From Bifidobacterium cuniculi (lineage in GTDB: Bacteria; Actinomycetota; Actinomycetes; Actinomycetales; Bifidobacteriaceae), in the NCBI RefSeq assembly GCF_000741575.1, contig NZ_JGYV01000001.1, forward strand, positions 620,001-684,000: DNA of 64,000 bases, read 5' to 3'. Under the pieces are notes generated by a model. The model was not told the DNA's origin and made no database searches. It worked only from the letters and a program-made list of their open reading frames with translations. Of this stretch, positions 16,422 through 23,653 are shown in pieces (the first letter of the stretch is position 1; each line of letters opens with the position of its first letter). The position numbers and the translations under genes were made by a program.

Positions 16422-16933
16422 CTCGTAACCGTCAGAGTGCGAAGAAGGCAGGAGCCACGTTCGAGAAGGCCGTAGCCGACTATCTGGCATGGGCGTTGGA
16501 TGATGCGCGTATCGAACGCCGACATCTGAGCGGCACCAAGGACCGGGGCGACATCACCGGCGTCATGTTCAGCCAGGAACATGTCGTCCTGGAATGCAAG
16601 AACGTGGTGCAGCCACGCCTCAACCAATGGTTAAGGGAGGCGGAAGAGGAAGCCGGGAACGATGATGCGCCCCTGTGGGCGGTCGTGTACAAGGTGCGTG
16701 GCGTCGGCATCACACCGGACAGGATCGGTGAGCATCACGTGGTCATGCGCGCCTATCTGCTCGAATATTTGAGCTGCCCCACCAGTCTCGCAACCCACAG
16801 CGCACTCGAAATGCACCGCACGCTCCTCCACCCCCACGAGGACCGGCCCTGCACCATCAGCCTGCACTATTTCGCCCACCTACTCAACCATCGTCAGCCT
16901 CTCGGCCCGGAAGAAAAGGAGACCAGCAATTGA
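16418..16933 (+). CDS. Hjc/RecB-like PD-(D/E)XK nuclease
   Basis: A 171-residue protein, GTG start overlapping the methylase stop. The pattern GATFEKAVADYL (E), KDRGDITGV (D), VVLECKN (E-x-K) is that of small archaeal-type Holliday-junction resolvase / phage endonuclease folds. It may act in recombination or as a nuclease partner of the methylase. The C-terminal half is unrecognised. Confidence 0.65.
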   Translation: MTRNRQSAKKAGATFEKAVADYLAWALDDARIERRHLSGTKDRGDITGVMFSQEHVVLECKNVVQPRLNQWLREAEEEAGNDDAPLWAVVYKVRGVGITPDRIGEHHVVMRAYLLEYLSCPTSLATHSALEMHRTLLHPHEDRPCTISLHYFAHLLNHRQPLGPEEKETSN

Positions 16934-17133
16934 GCGTGAAAGCAATCACCGTGTACGAGGTTCAATGCGACCAATGCGGCAAATGGCTCAAAAACGCATT
17001 CTACGAACTCGTACAGGCAGACAGCGAACAGGAAGCGTACCAGCGGGCCCGCGACCTCGGCTGGCACACAAGCGAAGACTACCCCTTCGCCATACACGCC
17101 TGCACCGACTGCCAGAAGGAGAACCAAGAATGA
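16930..17133 (+). CDS. Small zinc-ribbon protein
   Basis: 67 residues: CDQCGKWLKNAF at the N-terminus and CTDCQKE near the C-terminus. The start is TTG 16930 (overlapping the previous stop, after GGAG) or GTG 16936. Confidence 0.5.
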   Translation: MSVKAITVYEVQCDQCGKWLKNAFYELVQADSEQEAYQRARDLGWHTSEDYPFAIHACTDCQKENQE

Positions 17134-17399
17134 ATAACTGGAAGCCAGTGCCCGGCAACCACGAAACATGGTGGGACGAAGCCAAGCTAGGGGACAGGAT
17201 CACCATTACGGAAATCATCAACCCGGAATGCACCGTCACCTCGACCGGCATCATCCGCGACATCACGAACGAATGGTGGAACGACGAAGTGCGTGTCTTC
17301 CAACTGGGAGACGGCTCACATCGCTTCTACGCCGGTGTGGGCCGCGTCTTCGACCCAACCCGCCAGTTCATCCAAAAACTCGAAAGGAAGGAAGACTAA
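17130..17399 (+). CDS. Small phage protein of unknown function
   Basis: 89 residues, Trp-rich. A beta-rich central part (DRITITEIINPECTVTSTG; VRVFQLGDGSHRFYAG) suggests a small SH3- or OB-like fold. Coupled by overlap to both neighbours. Confidence 0.55.
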   Translation: MNNWKPVPGNHETWWDEAKLGDRITITEIINPECTVTSTGIIRDITNEWWNDEVRVFQLGDGSHRFYAGVGRVFDPTRQFIQKLERKED

Positions 17400-17605
17400 T
17401 GCAAACCGCATGCGTCGTAATCATCCTCGTAGCCATTGTCTGCATGGTCATCGCCTGCATCATCGCACAGCGTGAATCAGACAAGGCATTCCACGAAATC
17501 CTCGACGTAGTCAAGGAACAGGACAACCAGATCATCCAGCTCACTAAGGACATGCGCCTCGCAGAGGCCGCCATCCACCATCTGAACGAAAGGACCAAGA
17601 AATGA
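17399..17605 (+). CDS. Membrane micro-protein with coiled coil
   Basis: 68 residues: one N-terminal transmembrane helix (VVIILVAIVCMVIACIIA) followed by a heptad-like helix (FHEILDVVKEQDNQIIQL). First of four consecutive overlapping small membrane genes. Function unknown. Confidence 0.55.
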   Translation: MQTACVVIILVAIVCMVIACIIAQRESDKAFHEILDVVKEQDNQIIQLTKDMRLAEAAIHHLNERTKK

Positions 17606-17817
17606 GCCTCATCGCGCTTCTCCTCGCCATCCTCGCCGTCGCCTTGGGCGTCGTCTCCCTGGTGCTCCAATGGTTGCACGCGGACGTGGCGGACCACAAC
17701 ACGAGAACCCTGTTCGACCGCACCCGCACCCTTCACCATTTGCACTTGTCCACGAAGCATCGCGTGGACGACCTGGAAGACAAGATGAACAAGATTGACG
17801 AATGGGCCCAGCAATGA
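17602..17817 (+). CDS. Membrane micro-protein with coiled coil
   Basis: 71 residues: N-terminal transmembrane helix (LIALLLAILAVALGVVSLVL) then a helix with heptads (VDDLEDKMNKIDEW). Same architecture as the gene before, with ATGA overlap. Confidence 0.55.
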   Translation: MSLIALLLAILAVALGVVSLVLQWLHADVADHNTRTLFDRTRTLHHLHLSTKHRVDDLEDKMNKIDEWAQQ

Positions 17818-17999
17818 GAATCCTCACCATCACCGCCGCCATCCTGTCTGTCGTGGACCTCGTCGGCGTCGTCTATGCGTGGAAGTGCCTGTACAACCAT
17901 CGGGACGCCATAAACGCACTATGGGGAACGGGAAACAATCGTGTTTTTGTGGATGCAATCAACCAGCTCAACCATGACAAGGCAGACCGCGACGAATGA
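17814..17999 (+). CDS. Membrane micro-protein
   Basis: 61 residues: one N-terminal transmembrane segment (ILTITAAILSVVDLVGVVYA), then a short soluble helix. ATGA overlap with both neighbours. Confidence 0.55.
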   Translation: MRILTITAAILSVVDLVGVVYAWKCLYNHRDAINALWGTGNNRVFVDAINQLNHDKADRDE

Positions 18000-18073
18000 A
18001 AGACTGGCCCGCCTACGTGATGCTCGCCCTGTGCATCCTCCTGTCCTGGCTCGCCAACCACTACGACAAATAA
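17996..18073 (+). CDS. 25-residue single-TM micro-protein
   Basis: MKDWPAYVMLALCILLSWLA... ending in HYDK. The start overlaps the previous stop (ATGA), and the frame is a single membrane-spanning helix. It is short, but the coupling and the neighbours support it as real. Confidence 0.4.
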   Translation: MKDWPAYVMLALCILLSWLANHYDK

Positions 18074-18086
18074 GGAAAACACTGCC

Positions 18087-18647
18087 ATGACCACCCTCAC
18101 CGACCAGCAAATCATTGAACTGAACAACCAGTATCCCCTCATCACCCCATTCAGGCTCGACCAAGTACAACCAGCGTCCTACGACGTGACCCTCGACGGA
18201 GAGTTCAGCATCTGCGTGAACGACGACACCCGGCCCAGCCACGAAGGATTCCGCGACACCATGACCGGCGAAGAACATGGATGTCACTACGAAAAACACC
18301 GTAGGGAATGGTACGACATGCAACCCGGCGAGTTCATCCTTGGCACCATCGTGGAAGCCATCCACCTGCCTGCCAACATGCTCGCCCGTCTCGAAGGGAA
18401 AAGCACCCTCGGACGCATGGGTGTCGCAGTCCACGTCACCGCCGGTTTCGGTGATCCCGGTTTCGAGGGAACCATCACGTTGGAACTGAAAAACGAGTCA
18501 CAGCAGATACTCCGCCTGACCAAGGGGCAGCGCATCGGACAACTTGTATTCGAACGCCTCGAACAGTCCTGCGCACGCCCCTACGGGCACGACAAGCTTC
18601 GCTCCCACTACCAAGGGCAGCGTGGAGTCACCACCCCCCGCCTCTAA
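18087..18647 (+). CDS. dcd: dCTP deaminase (Dcd/dUTPase superfamily)
   Basis: A 186-residue protein with the family pattern RLEGKSTLGRMGVAVHVTAG, then FGDPGFEGTITLELKN (catalytic Glu region) and RIGQLVFERL. It would convert dCTP to dUTP (or dUMP if bifunctional), feeding dTTP synthesis during phage replication. Preceded by AAGGAAAACACTGCC. The MazG-like gene at 21197 fits the same nucleotide-pool role. Confidence 0.85.
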   Translation: MTTLTDQQIIELNNQYPLITPFRLDQVQPASYDVTLDGEFSICVNDDTRPSHEGFRDTMTGEEHGCHYEKHRREWYDMQPGEFILGTIVEAIHLPANMLARLEGKSTLGRMGVAVHVTAGFGDPGFEGTITLELKNESQQILRLTKGQRIGQLVFERLEQSCARPYGHDKLRSHYQGQRGVTTPRL

Positions 18648-18663
18648 GAAAGGACCCCTCATC

Positions 18664-18855
18664 ATGCCGTCGAAGAAACAGATCGCCCGCATCCACCAGC
18701 TTGCACACATGGGTTACGGGGAAGGAGACATCGCCGCCCTCACCCACATCCATCGTGGGGACGTGCATAGTGTGCTCCTCAACCCGGAACATCCCGTATT
18801 CAACCAGCAGGATTACCGGCCCGATTCCATCGAACCGTCCTTCGACAACATGTAA
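18664..18855 (+). CDS. Small helix-turn-helix-like phage protein
   Basis: 63 residues: KKQIARIHQLAHMGYGEGDI followed by ALTHIHRGDVHSVL looks like a resolvase/sigma-type HTH. AAAGGA lies upstream. Function unknown. Confidence 0.5.
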   Translation: MPSKKQIARIHQLAHMGYGEGDIAALTHIHRGDVHSVLLNPEHPVFNQQDYRPDSIEPSFDNM

Positions 18856-18866
18856 GGACCCCCAGT

Positions 18867-19098
18867 ATGCTCCCTCGCACCTATGCGGCGTCACCAATGG
18901 CAATCCTCAGCGTCTGCCCGCACGACACCCCCCTACTCGGTGACCGTCACCGACAAAGGCGTCACCACGGCAGACTCGCTTCTCCAGGACAAGGACGCCG
19001 TGGACGCCACCTACCACGCACTCGACCAAATCAAGAAAGCAATGGACCAATGGACGAAAGGAAAAACGCATGATGAACACCATGCCGAATCGTGCTGA
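18867..19098 (+). pseudogene. Small phage gene with an apparent frameshift in a C6 run
   Basis: ATG 18867 has AAGGA upstream and codes sensibly (MLPRTYAASPMAILSVCPHD) up to a run of six C at 18928-18933. After it the good codon usage moves to another frame (YSVTVTDKGVTTADSL... ending HHAESC at 19098). Removing one C would join the two into a 76-residue protein. The unshifted frame ends at 19073 in an Arg/Gly-rich nonsense-like tail. It could be a real mutation, slippage or a base-calling error. Confidence 0.4.
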
Positions 19099-19474
19099 CC
19101 TGCGCTACCGGCAATGCGAACGCTGCCACCAGTGGACACTCCTACCCGCACACGGCGCCGACCTATGCGACTACTGCCGTGCAGGGCGACGAAAACTCCA
19201 CCGTGACCAATGCCCACTCTGCCACAAACCCACCATCTACGCGCGAGGCTTGTGCCGCAAATGCTACGACGCGCAACGAAAACCAAGCCGCACAGAACAA
19301 GACCACATCACGTACCGGATTGGAGCGGACATGGACACTGACATTCAAACCGCGTCTGAGGAAGCGGCCACCTACTGCAACGCACACTCTGACGCATCCT
19401 ATGCGGCCGTGTTCGACCGTCTCCTGCGTGACTCCGGCTACACAGTCACCGCCCCCATGCCGAGACGATCATGA
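19070..19474 (+). CDS. Two-zinc-ribbon phage protein
   Basis: 134 residues. The two ribbons are CERCHQWTLLPAHGADLCDYC (given in part) and CPLCHKPTIYARGLCRKC, and the second clearly belongs to the same family as the four-ribbon protein at 12670. The C-terminal ~60 residues are helical. GAAAGGA precedes ATG 19070. Confidence 0.65.
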   Translation: MMNTMPNRADLRYRQCERCHQWTLLPAHGADLCDYCRAGRRKLHRDQCPLCHKPTIYARGLCRKCYDAQRKPSRTEQDHITYRIGADMDTDIQTASEEAATYCNAHSDASYAAVFDRLLRDSGYTVTAPMPRRS

Positions 19475-19662
19475 AACAGCAACGGTTCCTGTTACGCCAA
19501 CTCAAACGGCAGGGTTGGCGCATCCGAACCTCGAAAAAAGGTTGGATGCTGTACCCGCCAGACCGCGCATATGATGCCGTCCCCTTGCACAAGACCTACA
19601 GCGACCATCGCTGGTGGCAGAACATGATTCACGATCTGCGAAAGAAAGGCTACACACCATGA
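19471..19662 (+). CDS. HicA-like small basic protein
   Basis: 63 residues: FLLRQLKRQGWRIRTSKKGW, then a beta strand, then WWQNMIHDLRKKGY. Helix-strand-strand-strand-helix order, size and charge resemble HicA dsRBD-fold toxins, but the typical G-S-H motif with catalytic His is not clear and no HicB is adjacent. Functional assignment is tentative. Confidence 0.5.
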   Translation: MKQQRFLLRQLKRQGWRIRTSKKGWMLYPPDRAYDAVPLHKTYSDHRWWQNMIHDLRKKGYTP

Positions 19663-19853
19663 ACAGCCCCGACGTGTTCCTCGAATGGTTGAACGACGAA
19701 TACGAACGTTACACCGCCCGACGTTACACCGCCCGACGTTACGCCGCCCGACTGTCCGGCCGCGACTGGAACACGTATGACGACGCCTACACGGACGCAC
19801 TCGACACCGTACGAAGCGTGTACGAGTACTTCAAACAGGAGGGAAAACTATGA
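19659..19853 (+). CDS. Small phage protein with a 5-residue tandem repeat
   Basis: 64 residues. Residues ~18-32 repeat RYTAR-RYTAR-RYAAR, from three tandem 15-bp units at about 19710-19754. The flanks are acidic helices. ATGA overlap with the next gene. Function unknown. Confidence 0.5.
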   Translation: MNSPDVFLEWLNDEYERYTARRYTARRYAARLSGRDWNTYDDAYTDALDTVRSVYEYFKQEGKL

Positions 19854-20212
19854 GCTTGGAAAGCTTCACGCCAGTAAACACAACACCGGCACCCCCGGCA
19901 CCGTCAGCATCATCCCCGCTCTGCCCTCAATGCGGCCAACCCATGAACGGGCCCGTACGAACCAACCTTCTCGGCATGGACGGCAACGGTGCCACATACG
20001 AGTGCGCCACATGCGCCTGGACCCGATGCGAACACGCCGACTGGCCCGTTCCACACTGGAGTCTCGACCTCGACCAGCAAGCACTCAACGCACTCAAAGG
20101 CGCCGACCTGGGCAACGCTCCTGCCGCCATCGCCTACGTGACCGGCTACAAGCAAGCATGGAACGCCGCCCTCACCCTCACCCAAAACATTGAAGAAAGA
20201 CTCAACACATGA
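19850..20212 (+). CDS. Zinc-ribbon phage protein
   Basis: 120 residues. A Pro/Ala/Ser-rich N-terminus leads to a ribbon (CPQCGQPMNGP ... YECATCAWTRC), followed by a helical C-terminal half. Coupled to both neighbours. Confidence 0.55.
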   Translation: MSLESFTPVNTTPAPPAPSASSPLCPQCGQPMNGPVRTNLLGMDGNGATYECATCAWTRCEHADWPVPHWSLDLDQQALNALKGADLGNAPAAIAYVTGYKQAWNAALTLTQNIEERLNT

Positions 20213-20403
20213 CCTGCCCAATCACCGAACACCTCCTCCCATGCCCCACATGCGGCCACATCCCATTCATCTACGACATGGGCACCCACTGGGCCATCTA
20301 CGACCCCACCTGCGACATGTTCGTAGACCGCATCTCACGACGCGAAAAAGCAATCGCCGCATGGAACATGCACACCCAGCAGAAGAAGAACACCCATGAG
20401 TGA
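20209..20403 (+). CDS. Lar-like zinc-ribbon protein
   Basis: 64 residues: LLPCPTCGHIPFIYDMG, CD in the middle, then RREKAIAAWN near the C-terminus. This order (C-P-x-C-G, aromatic strand, [DE]-x-AI-x-x-WN) is that of the phage restriction-alleviation Lar family. Lar proteins modulate host type I restriction. Whether this one does is inference. Confidence 0.6.
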   Translation: MTCPITEHLLPCPTCGHIPFIYDMGTHWAIYDPTCDMFVDRISRREKAIAAWNMHTQQKKNTHE

Positions 20404-20830
20404 CCTCGAACCCTACGAAGCCATCGAAACAATCTTCCAGCCCCTCATCGAGGACGCCATGCAACGCGCAGCCGAACACACCAAAAACAACCCCTACGAA
20501 ATCCCTGGAAAACCCTTCTCCCTTGAACGACTCATCTTGGGACACCTGCGCGGCTATGCGGAACAATACGAATTCATGTGGTACGGGCACCGTAACGGCA
20601 CCGGCAAAAGTCTGGTCGAACTGAAATACGATGCCACTTTCAACGAACTGTTCGTAACCATGCTAGAAGCGCGCTGGTACGTGCGCCGATACGACACGTC
20701 ACACGCAATCTGGGATGACAGGGCAGACAAGATCGCCATAACCCGCATCTGGGCACGGATGCGGGAAATCGGCGCCGTCACCGTTCCCCGTGGCGCCCAA
20801 GCAATCACAAGAAAGGACGTTGACCAATGA
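20396..20830 (+). CDS. Phage protein of unknown function
   Basis: 144 residues, mainly helical (LERLILGHLRGYAEQYEFMW; ITRIWARMREIGAVTV). Unrecognised. It overlaps both neighbours. Confidence 0.55.
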   Translation: MSDLEPYEAIETIFQPLIEDAMQRAAEHTKNNPYEIPGKPFSLERLILGHLRGYAEQYEFMWYGHRNGTGKSLVELKYDATFNELFVTMLEARWYVRRYDTSHAIWDDRADKIAITRIWARMREIGAVTVPRGAQAITRKDVDQ

Positions 20831-21207
20831 GCGACGAAAAGCGCTACGGCTACCCGTATCGGGAAGCCTGCTTCGAAGCCGCAACATTCCGCCACCAGCT
20901 CCTCACCATCCTGTACAGCGCACGGTTGGCACGCGGTCTGTCCCGCGCACAGTTGGCGGAACGCATGAACACCACCGAACAACGCATCCGCGACATCGAA
21001 TGCGGACAAGACGCGGCAGACCAAGCGGAAATCACCAGTTGGATCATCGAAACCGGCGTCCTCGTCGCCGTCGCCGGAATGCTCATGAACCCCGACGACC
21101 AAGCCGAACGCGACTACGACGAACGCCTCTACATGGACCAGCGTCTCACCGACGCCTACCACGCTGGAGACCCAGCGGAATTCGAAGGAGACCCCGATGA
21201 AGAGTAA
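20827..21207 (+). CDS. XRE-type helix-turn-helix protein
   Basis: 126 residues: the HTH is at about residues 35-60 (GLSRAQLAERMNTTEQRIRD), with a helical, acidic C-terminus. Likely a regulator or anti-repressor partner; target unknown. Confidence 0.65.
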   Translation: MSDEKRYGYPYREACFEAATFRHQLLTILYSARLARGLSRAQLAERMNTTEQRIRDIECGQDAADQAEITSWIIETGVLVAVAGMLMNPDDQAERDYDERLYMDQRLTDAYHAGDPAEFEGDPDEE

Positions 21208-21832
21208 GCATCCCGCCCGCCGCCACCACCATCCACAACCCGCATTGAAAGGCAGCCTCGTGATCGACATGCACACATGCGACGCCGTATGGGGACGCTA
21301 CATCAACCAAGAGCGCAAGAAAATCCGTAAACTCACGTGGGGCCCCTACTCGCGCCAAATCACCCGCTACGTCAACCAACGCATTGATGAACTCTTCTAC
21401 ACCCTAGATGGTGTCCGACGATTCAACGAACTCTACCACACCAACGAATCCACTACGCGCCTCGTACCGTTCGGCACCTGGGCAGCATTCCACCCCTCCC
21501 ATCAGCGGCAGGACAAGTGGCAAGCCCTCAAGGTGTTGGAGGAAGCATCCGAAGTGGTCGAAGCATGCAAGCAGTGGCTCGACTGGAACAAGCTCAGCGA
21601 CGAAGAACAAGACACGATCTGCTCGCAAGCCACCATGCCCCTCCCGTGCAAGCAAGCCATCGCCAACGAAATCGCCGACCTGCTGCAAACACTCGCCAAC
21701 CTGTGCAACGCCTACGGCATCACTCACACCATGCTCAAACAAGCAGACAACACATGCATCGAAAAGAACACCGCACGCGGCATGTACGAAGCCGGACCAC
21801 GAACACACATGCACCGAGAGGAACAAGCATGA
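21197..21832 (+). CDS. MazG-like nucleotide pyrophosphohydrolase
   Basis: 211 residues. The all-alpha NTP pyrophosphatase pattern is visible: KVLEEASEVVEACKQWLDW (E-E-x-x-E) and, about 60 residues later, EIADLLQTLANLCNAYGI (E-x-x-D). The first ~90 residues are a basic, unrecognised extension. An alternative start is ATG 21269. It would hydrolyse nucleoside triphosphates or modified nucleotides during replication. Confidence 0.7.
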   Translation: MKSKHPARRHHHPQPALKGSLVIDMHTCDAVWGRYINQERKKIRKLTWGPYSRQITRYVNQRIDELFYTLDGVRRFNELYHTNESTTRLVPFGTWAAFHPSHQRQDKWQALKVLEEASEVVEACKQWLDWNKLSDEEQDTICSQATMPLPCKQAIANEIADLLQTLANLCNAYGITHTMLKQADNTCIEKNTARGMYEAGPRTHMHREEQA

Positions 21833-22146
21833 ACCCTTACCTTGCCTTCCTCATCGGCATCTGCGTCGGCGCAGCCGCCCGCCTGATTGTCAACCTCTTA
21901 CAAGTCGCCTACCGCGTCATTACGGAAAGCACCTGGTACCAGTGGAACTTCCGACCCTTGAGACAAGCCGTATACTGCGCCTGGTGTTCCACCTCCGGGA
22001 AACCTTTCATCGTGTCCACCCCCAGCCAGCCCCCACGAAAAGGTCTCAAACAAGCCAAGAAACACATGCGCACCGAAGAACACCTAAACAACAAGCCAGC
22101 AAGTGAACCCACCGGATCAGAACACTTCCTCACCCTTCACCCCTAA
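21829..22146 (+). CDS. Small single-TM phage protein
   Basis: 105 residues: N-terminal membrane helix (LAFLIGICVGAAARLIVNLL), a C-x2-C pair (YCAWCSTSGK) and a disordered basic tail. Function unknown. Confidence 0.5.
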   Translation: MNPYLAFLIGICVGAAARLIVNLLQVAYRVITESTWYQWNFRPLRQAVYCAWCSTSGKPFIVSTPSQPPRKGLKQAKKHMRTEEHLNNKPASEPTGSEHFLTLHP

Positions 22147-22168
22147 AACCAGAAAGGAACCTGCTGAA

Positions 22169-23161
22169 ATGAGCAACGGATACGCGCGCCTCAAGAATGA
22201 TTTCTGGCATAGCCCCAAGATCATGCGCGCACTGGCTGAGAACCCCGCCGCCATCGGCTACTACGTTGCCGGAATCAGCTACGCTTCCGACAACCTCACG
22301 GACGGACACCTCAGCGAAACAGCAGTCTGCTATGCCATGCGAGTCCCCGACGAGATTATCGATTGGCTTGAGGATGAAGGCTTCTGGGAATGCCTTGAAG
22401 ATGGAGGCTGGATGATTCACGGCTACCTGGAACACCAGAACAGTCGGGAGAAAATCGAGCATGCGCGAAAAAAGGACGCGCAACGCAAGCGTGCCACAGG
22501 CGACCGTGAAGATGGAATCCGAACGGAATCCGAACGGAATCCGAACGGAATCCGTTCGGACTTAACCCAAAACCCAAAACCCAAAACCCAAAACCCAAGT
22601 GATTCTTCTTACGAAGAATCACACACTACGCGCGTGCGCGAGGAAGATGGAATCCGAACGGAATCCGAACGGAATCCGAACGGAATCCGTTCGGACTTAA
22701 CCCAAAACCCAAAACCCAAAACCCAAAACCCAAGTGATTCTTCTTACGAAGAATCACACACTACGCGCGTGCGCGAGAGCGAAGAAGACAATCCCCTCAC
22801 CGCCACGGAACAAGGCTACTTCGATCACTTCTGGGACCTGTACCCGAAGAAGCAGGGGAAGCGGGACGCCATGTTTGCGTTCAAACGCGCCCTCAGGCGT
22901 GCGCATGGGGCCACCGCGATCATCGCAGGCGTGACCCGTTTCGCCCAAGACCCGAACCGGCCACCAGACGGCGACCGCTACCTACGAAGCCCGAAAAACT
23001 GGCTCGAAGGAGACTGCTGGAAAGACACCAACTACACCCCCACGGCCACGCGCACGCCGGCACAACCGTCGAAGCAACAGCAGAACCTTCAGCACAACCT
23101 CGACCTCGTGCGCATGGTCGAAGCCCAGGAAAGGGGAGAAGCCATTGCTGAGCTTAAGTGA
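22169..23161 (+). CDS. Phage replication initiator with origin inside the gene
   Basis: A 330-residue replisome-organiser-type protein. The N-terminal winged-helix region (residues ~1-100: FWHSPKIMRALAENPAAIGY, LEDEGFWECLEDGG) is typical of actinophage/lactophage initiators. The C-terminal part (FDHFWDLYPKKQGKRDA, RSPKNWLEGDCW) is the conserved tail of this family. Residues ~114-203 are two identical 45-residue blocks from a duplicated 135-bp DNA module (22508-22777) that looks like the replication origin, as in lambda O. ATG 22169 follows AGAAAGGA. The next gene may be a helicase loader. Confidence 0.78.
   Translation: MSNGYARLKNDFWHSPKIMRALAENPAAIGYYVAGISYASDNLTDGHLSETAVCYAMRVPDEIIDWLEDEGFWECLEDGGWMIHGYLEHQNSREKIEHARKKDAQRKRATGDREDGIRTESERNPNGIRSDLTQNPKPKTQNPSDSSYEESHTTRVREEDGIRTESERNPNGIRSDLTQNPKPKTQNPSDSSYEESHTTRVRESEEDNPLTATEQGYFDHFWDLYPKKQGKRDAMFAFKRALRRAHGATAIIAGVTRFAQDPNRPPDGDRYLRSPKNWLEGDCWKDTNYTPTATRTPAQPSKQQQNLQHNLDLVRMVEAQERGEAIAELK
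22508..22777. repeat. Probable phage replication origin: 135-bp module duplicated in tandem
   Basis: Two identical 135-bp copies (22508-22642, 22643-22777). Each holds three direct 11-bp iterons GGAATCCGAAC plus a fourth GGAATCCGTTC, so that CCGAACGG-AAT-CCGTTCGG is an inverted repeat. Next come five 7-bp units AACCCAA, which on the other strand are five GGG tracts with TTTT spacers (a G-quadruplex pattern). Last are a perfect 10-bp palindrome with a 4-nt loop (GTGATTCTTC/GAAGAATCAC) and an alternating GC stretch. Iterons in helical phase inside the initiator gene are the classic lambdoid origin layout. Confidence 0.75.
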
Positions 23162-23639
23162 GACAGCGAAAGTCATCACCATGATCCGCCACCATCACGG
23201 CGACGCCACCTTCGACGTGGAGTACGTGAACATGTTCCATGGGGAGCTCGACCCGAAGGTCACGCTTCCCATGGCATTGGAAGCCGTCCGCAGCTTCTAC
23301 GCCGCCCAGTCGGACAAGTGGATGCAAGCCGCCGACATAAACGCCTACGCGAAACGCATGCGCGACCGCAACCGACCGTCCGAGGCGGCAATCTGTGACG
23401 CCATGCAACGCGCGGGCATCACCGGCGTCCGTGAGGAACAAGCCTACCGGCGCGCCGTCAACCAGATGGTTGCGGAAGGAAAAAACGCTCAGGACGCCCT
23501 ACAGGCCGCGTTCAGCATGCAACCCGATAAGTTCATCACAGCAAACCGGAACGGCCGAATACAACCCCGCCAAAACGTTTTAACAAGGCAACCGACACGA
23601 CTTCGTGATATACTAGGGGAGGAGAAACCAACGGACTAG
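23145..23639 (+). CDS. Phage protein, candidate helicase loader
   Basis: A 164-residue helical protein starting with TTG 23145 after GGGGAGAAG and overlapping the initiator gene. It contains WMQAADINAYAKRMRDRNRP and a basic C-terminus. No ATPase motif. Position directly after the initiator is the basis of the loader suggestion. Confidence 0.5.
   Translation: MLSLSETAKVITMIRHHHGDATFDVEYVNMFHGELDPKVTLPMALEAVRSFYAAQSDKWMQAADINAYAKRMRDRNRPSEAAICDAMQRAGITGVREEQAYRRAVNQMVAEGKNAQDALQAAFSMQPDKFITANRNGRIQPRQNVLTRQPTRLRDILGEEKPTD
23606..23614 (+). promoter_or_regulatory. Extended -10 promoter element
   Basis: TGATATACT inside the end of the preceding gene, about 40 bp before the GTG start at 23654. 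No clear -35 at 17 bp is needed for the extended -10 class. Confidence 0.35.
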
Positions 23640-23653
23640 GAGGGCCCGCCGAA

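Noticed and set aside
19471..19853. HicAB toxin-antitoxin pair
   Set aside because: The first protein is only HicA-like and the following gene lacks any HicB feature.
22561..22597. AACCCAA repeats as eukaryotic-type telomere contamination
   Set aside because: They lie in frame inside the phage initiator gene and repeat identically in both origin copies.
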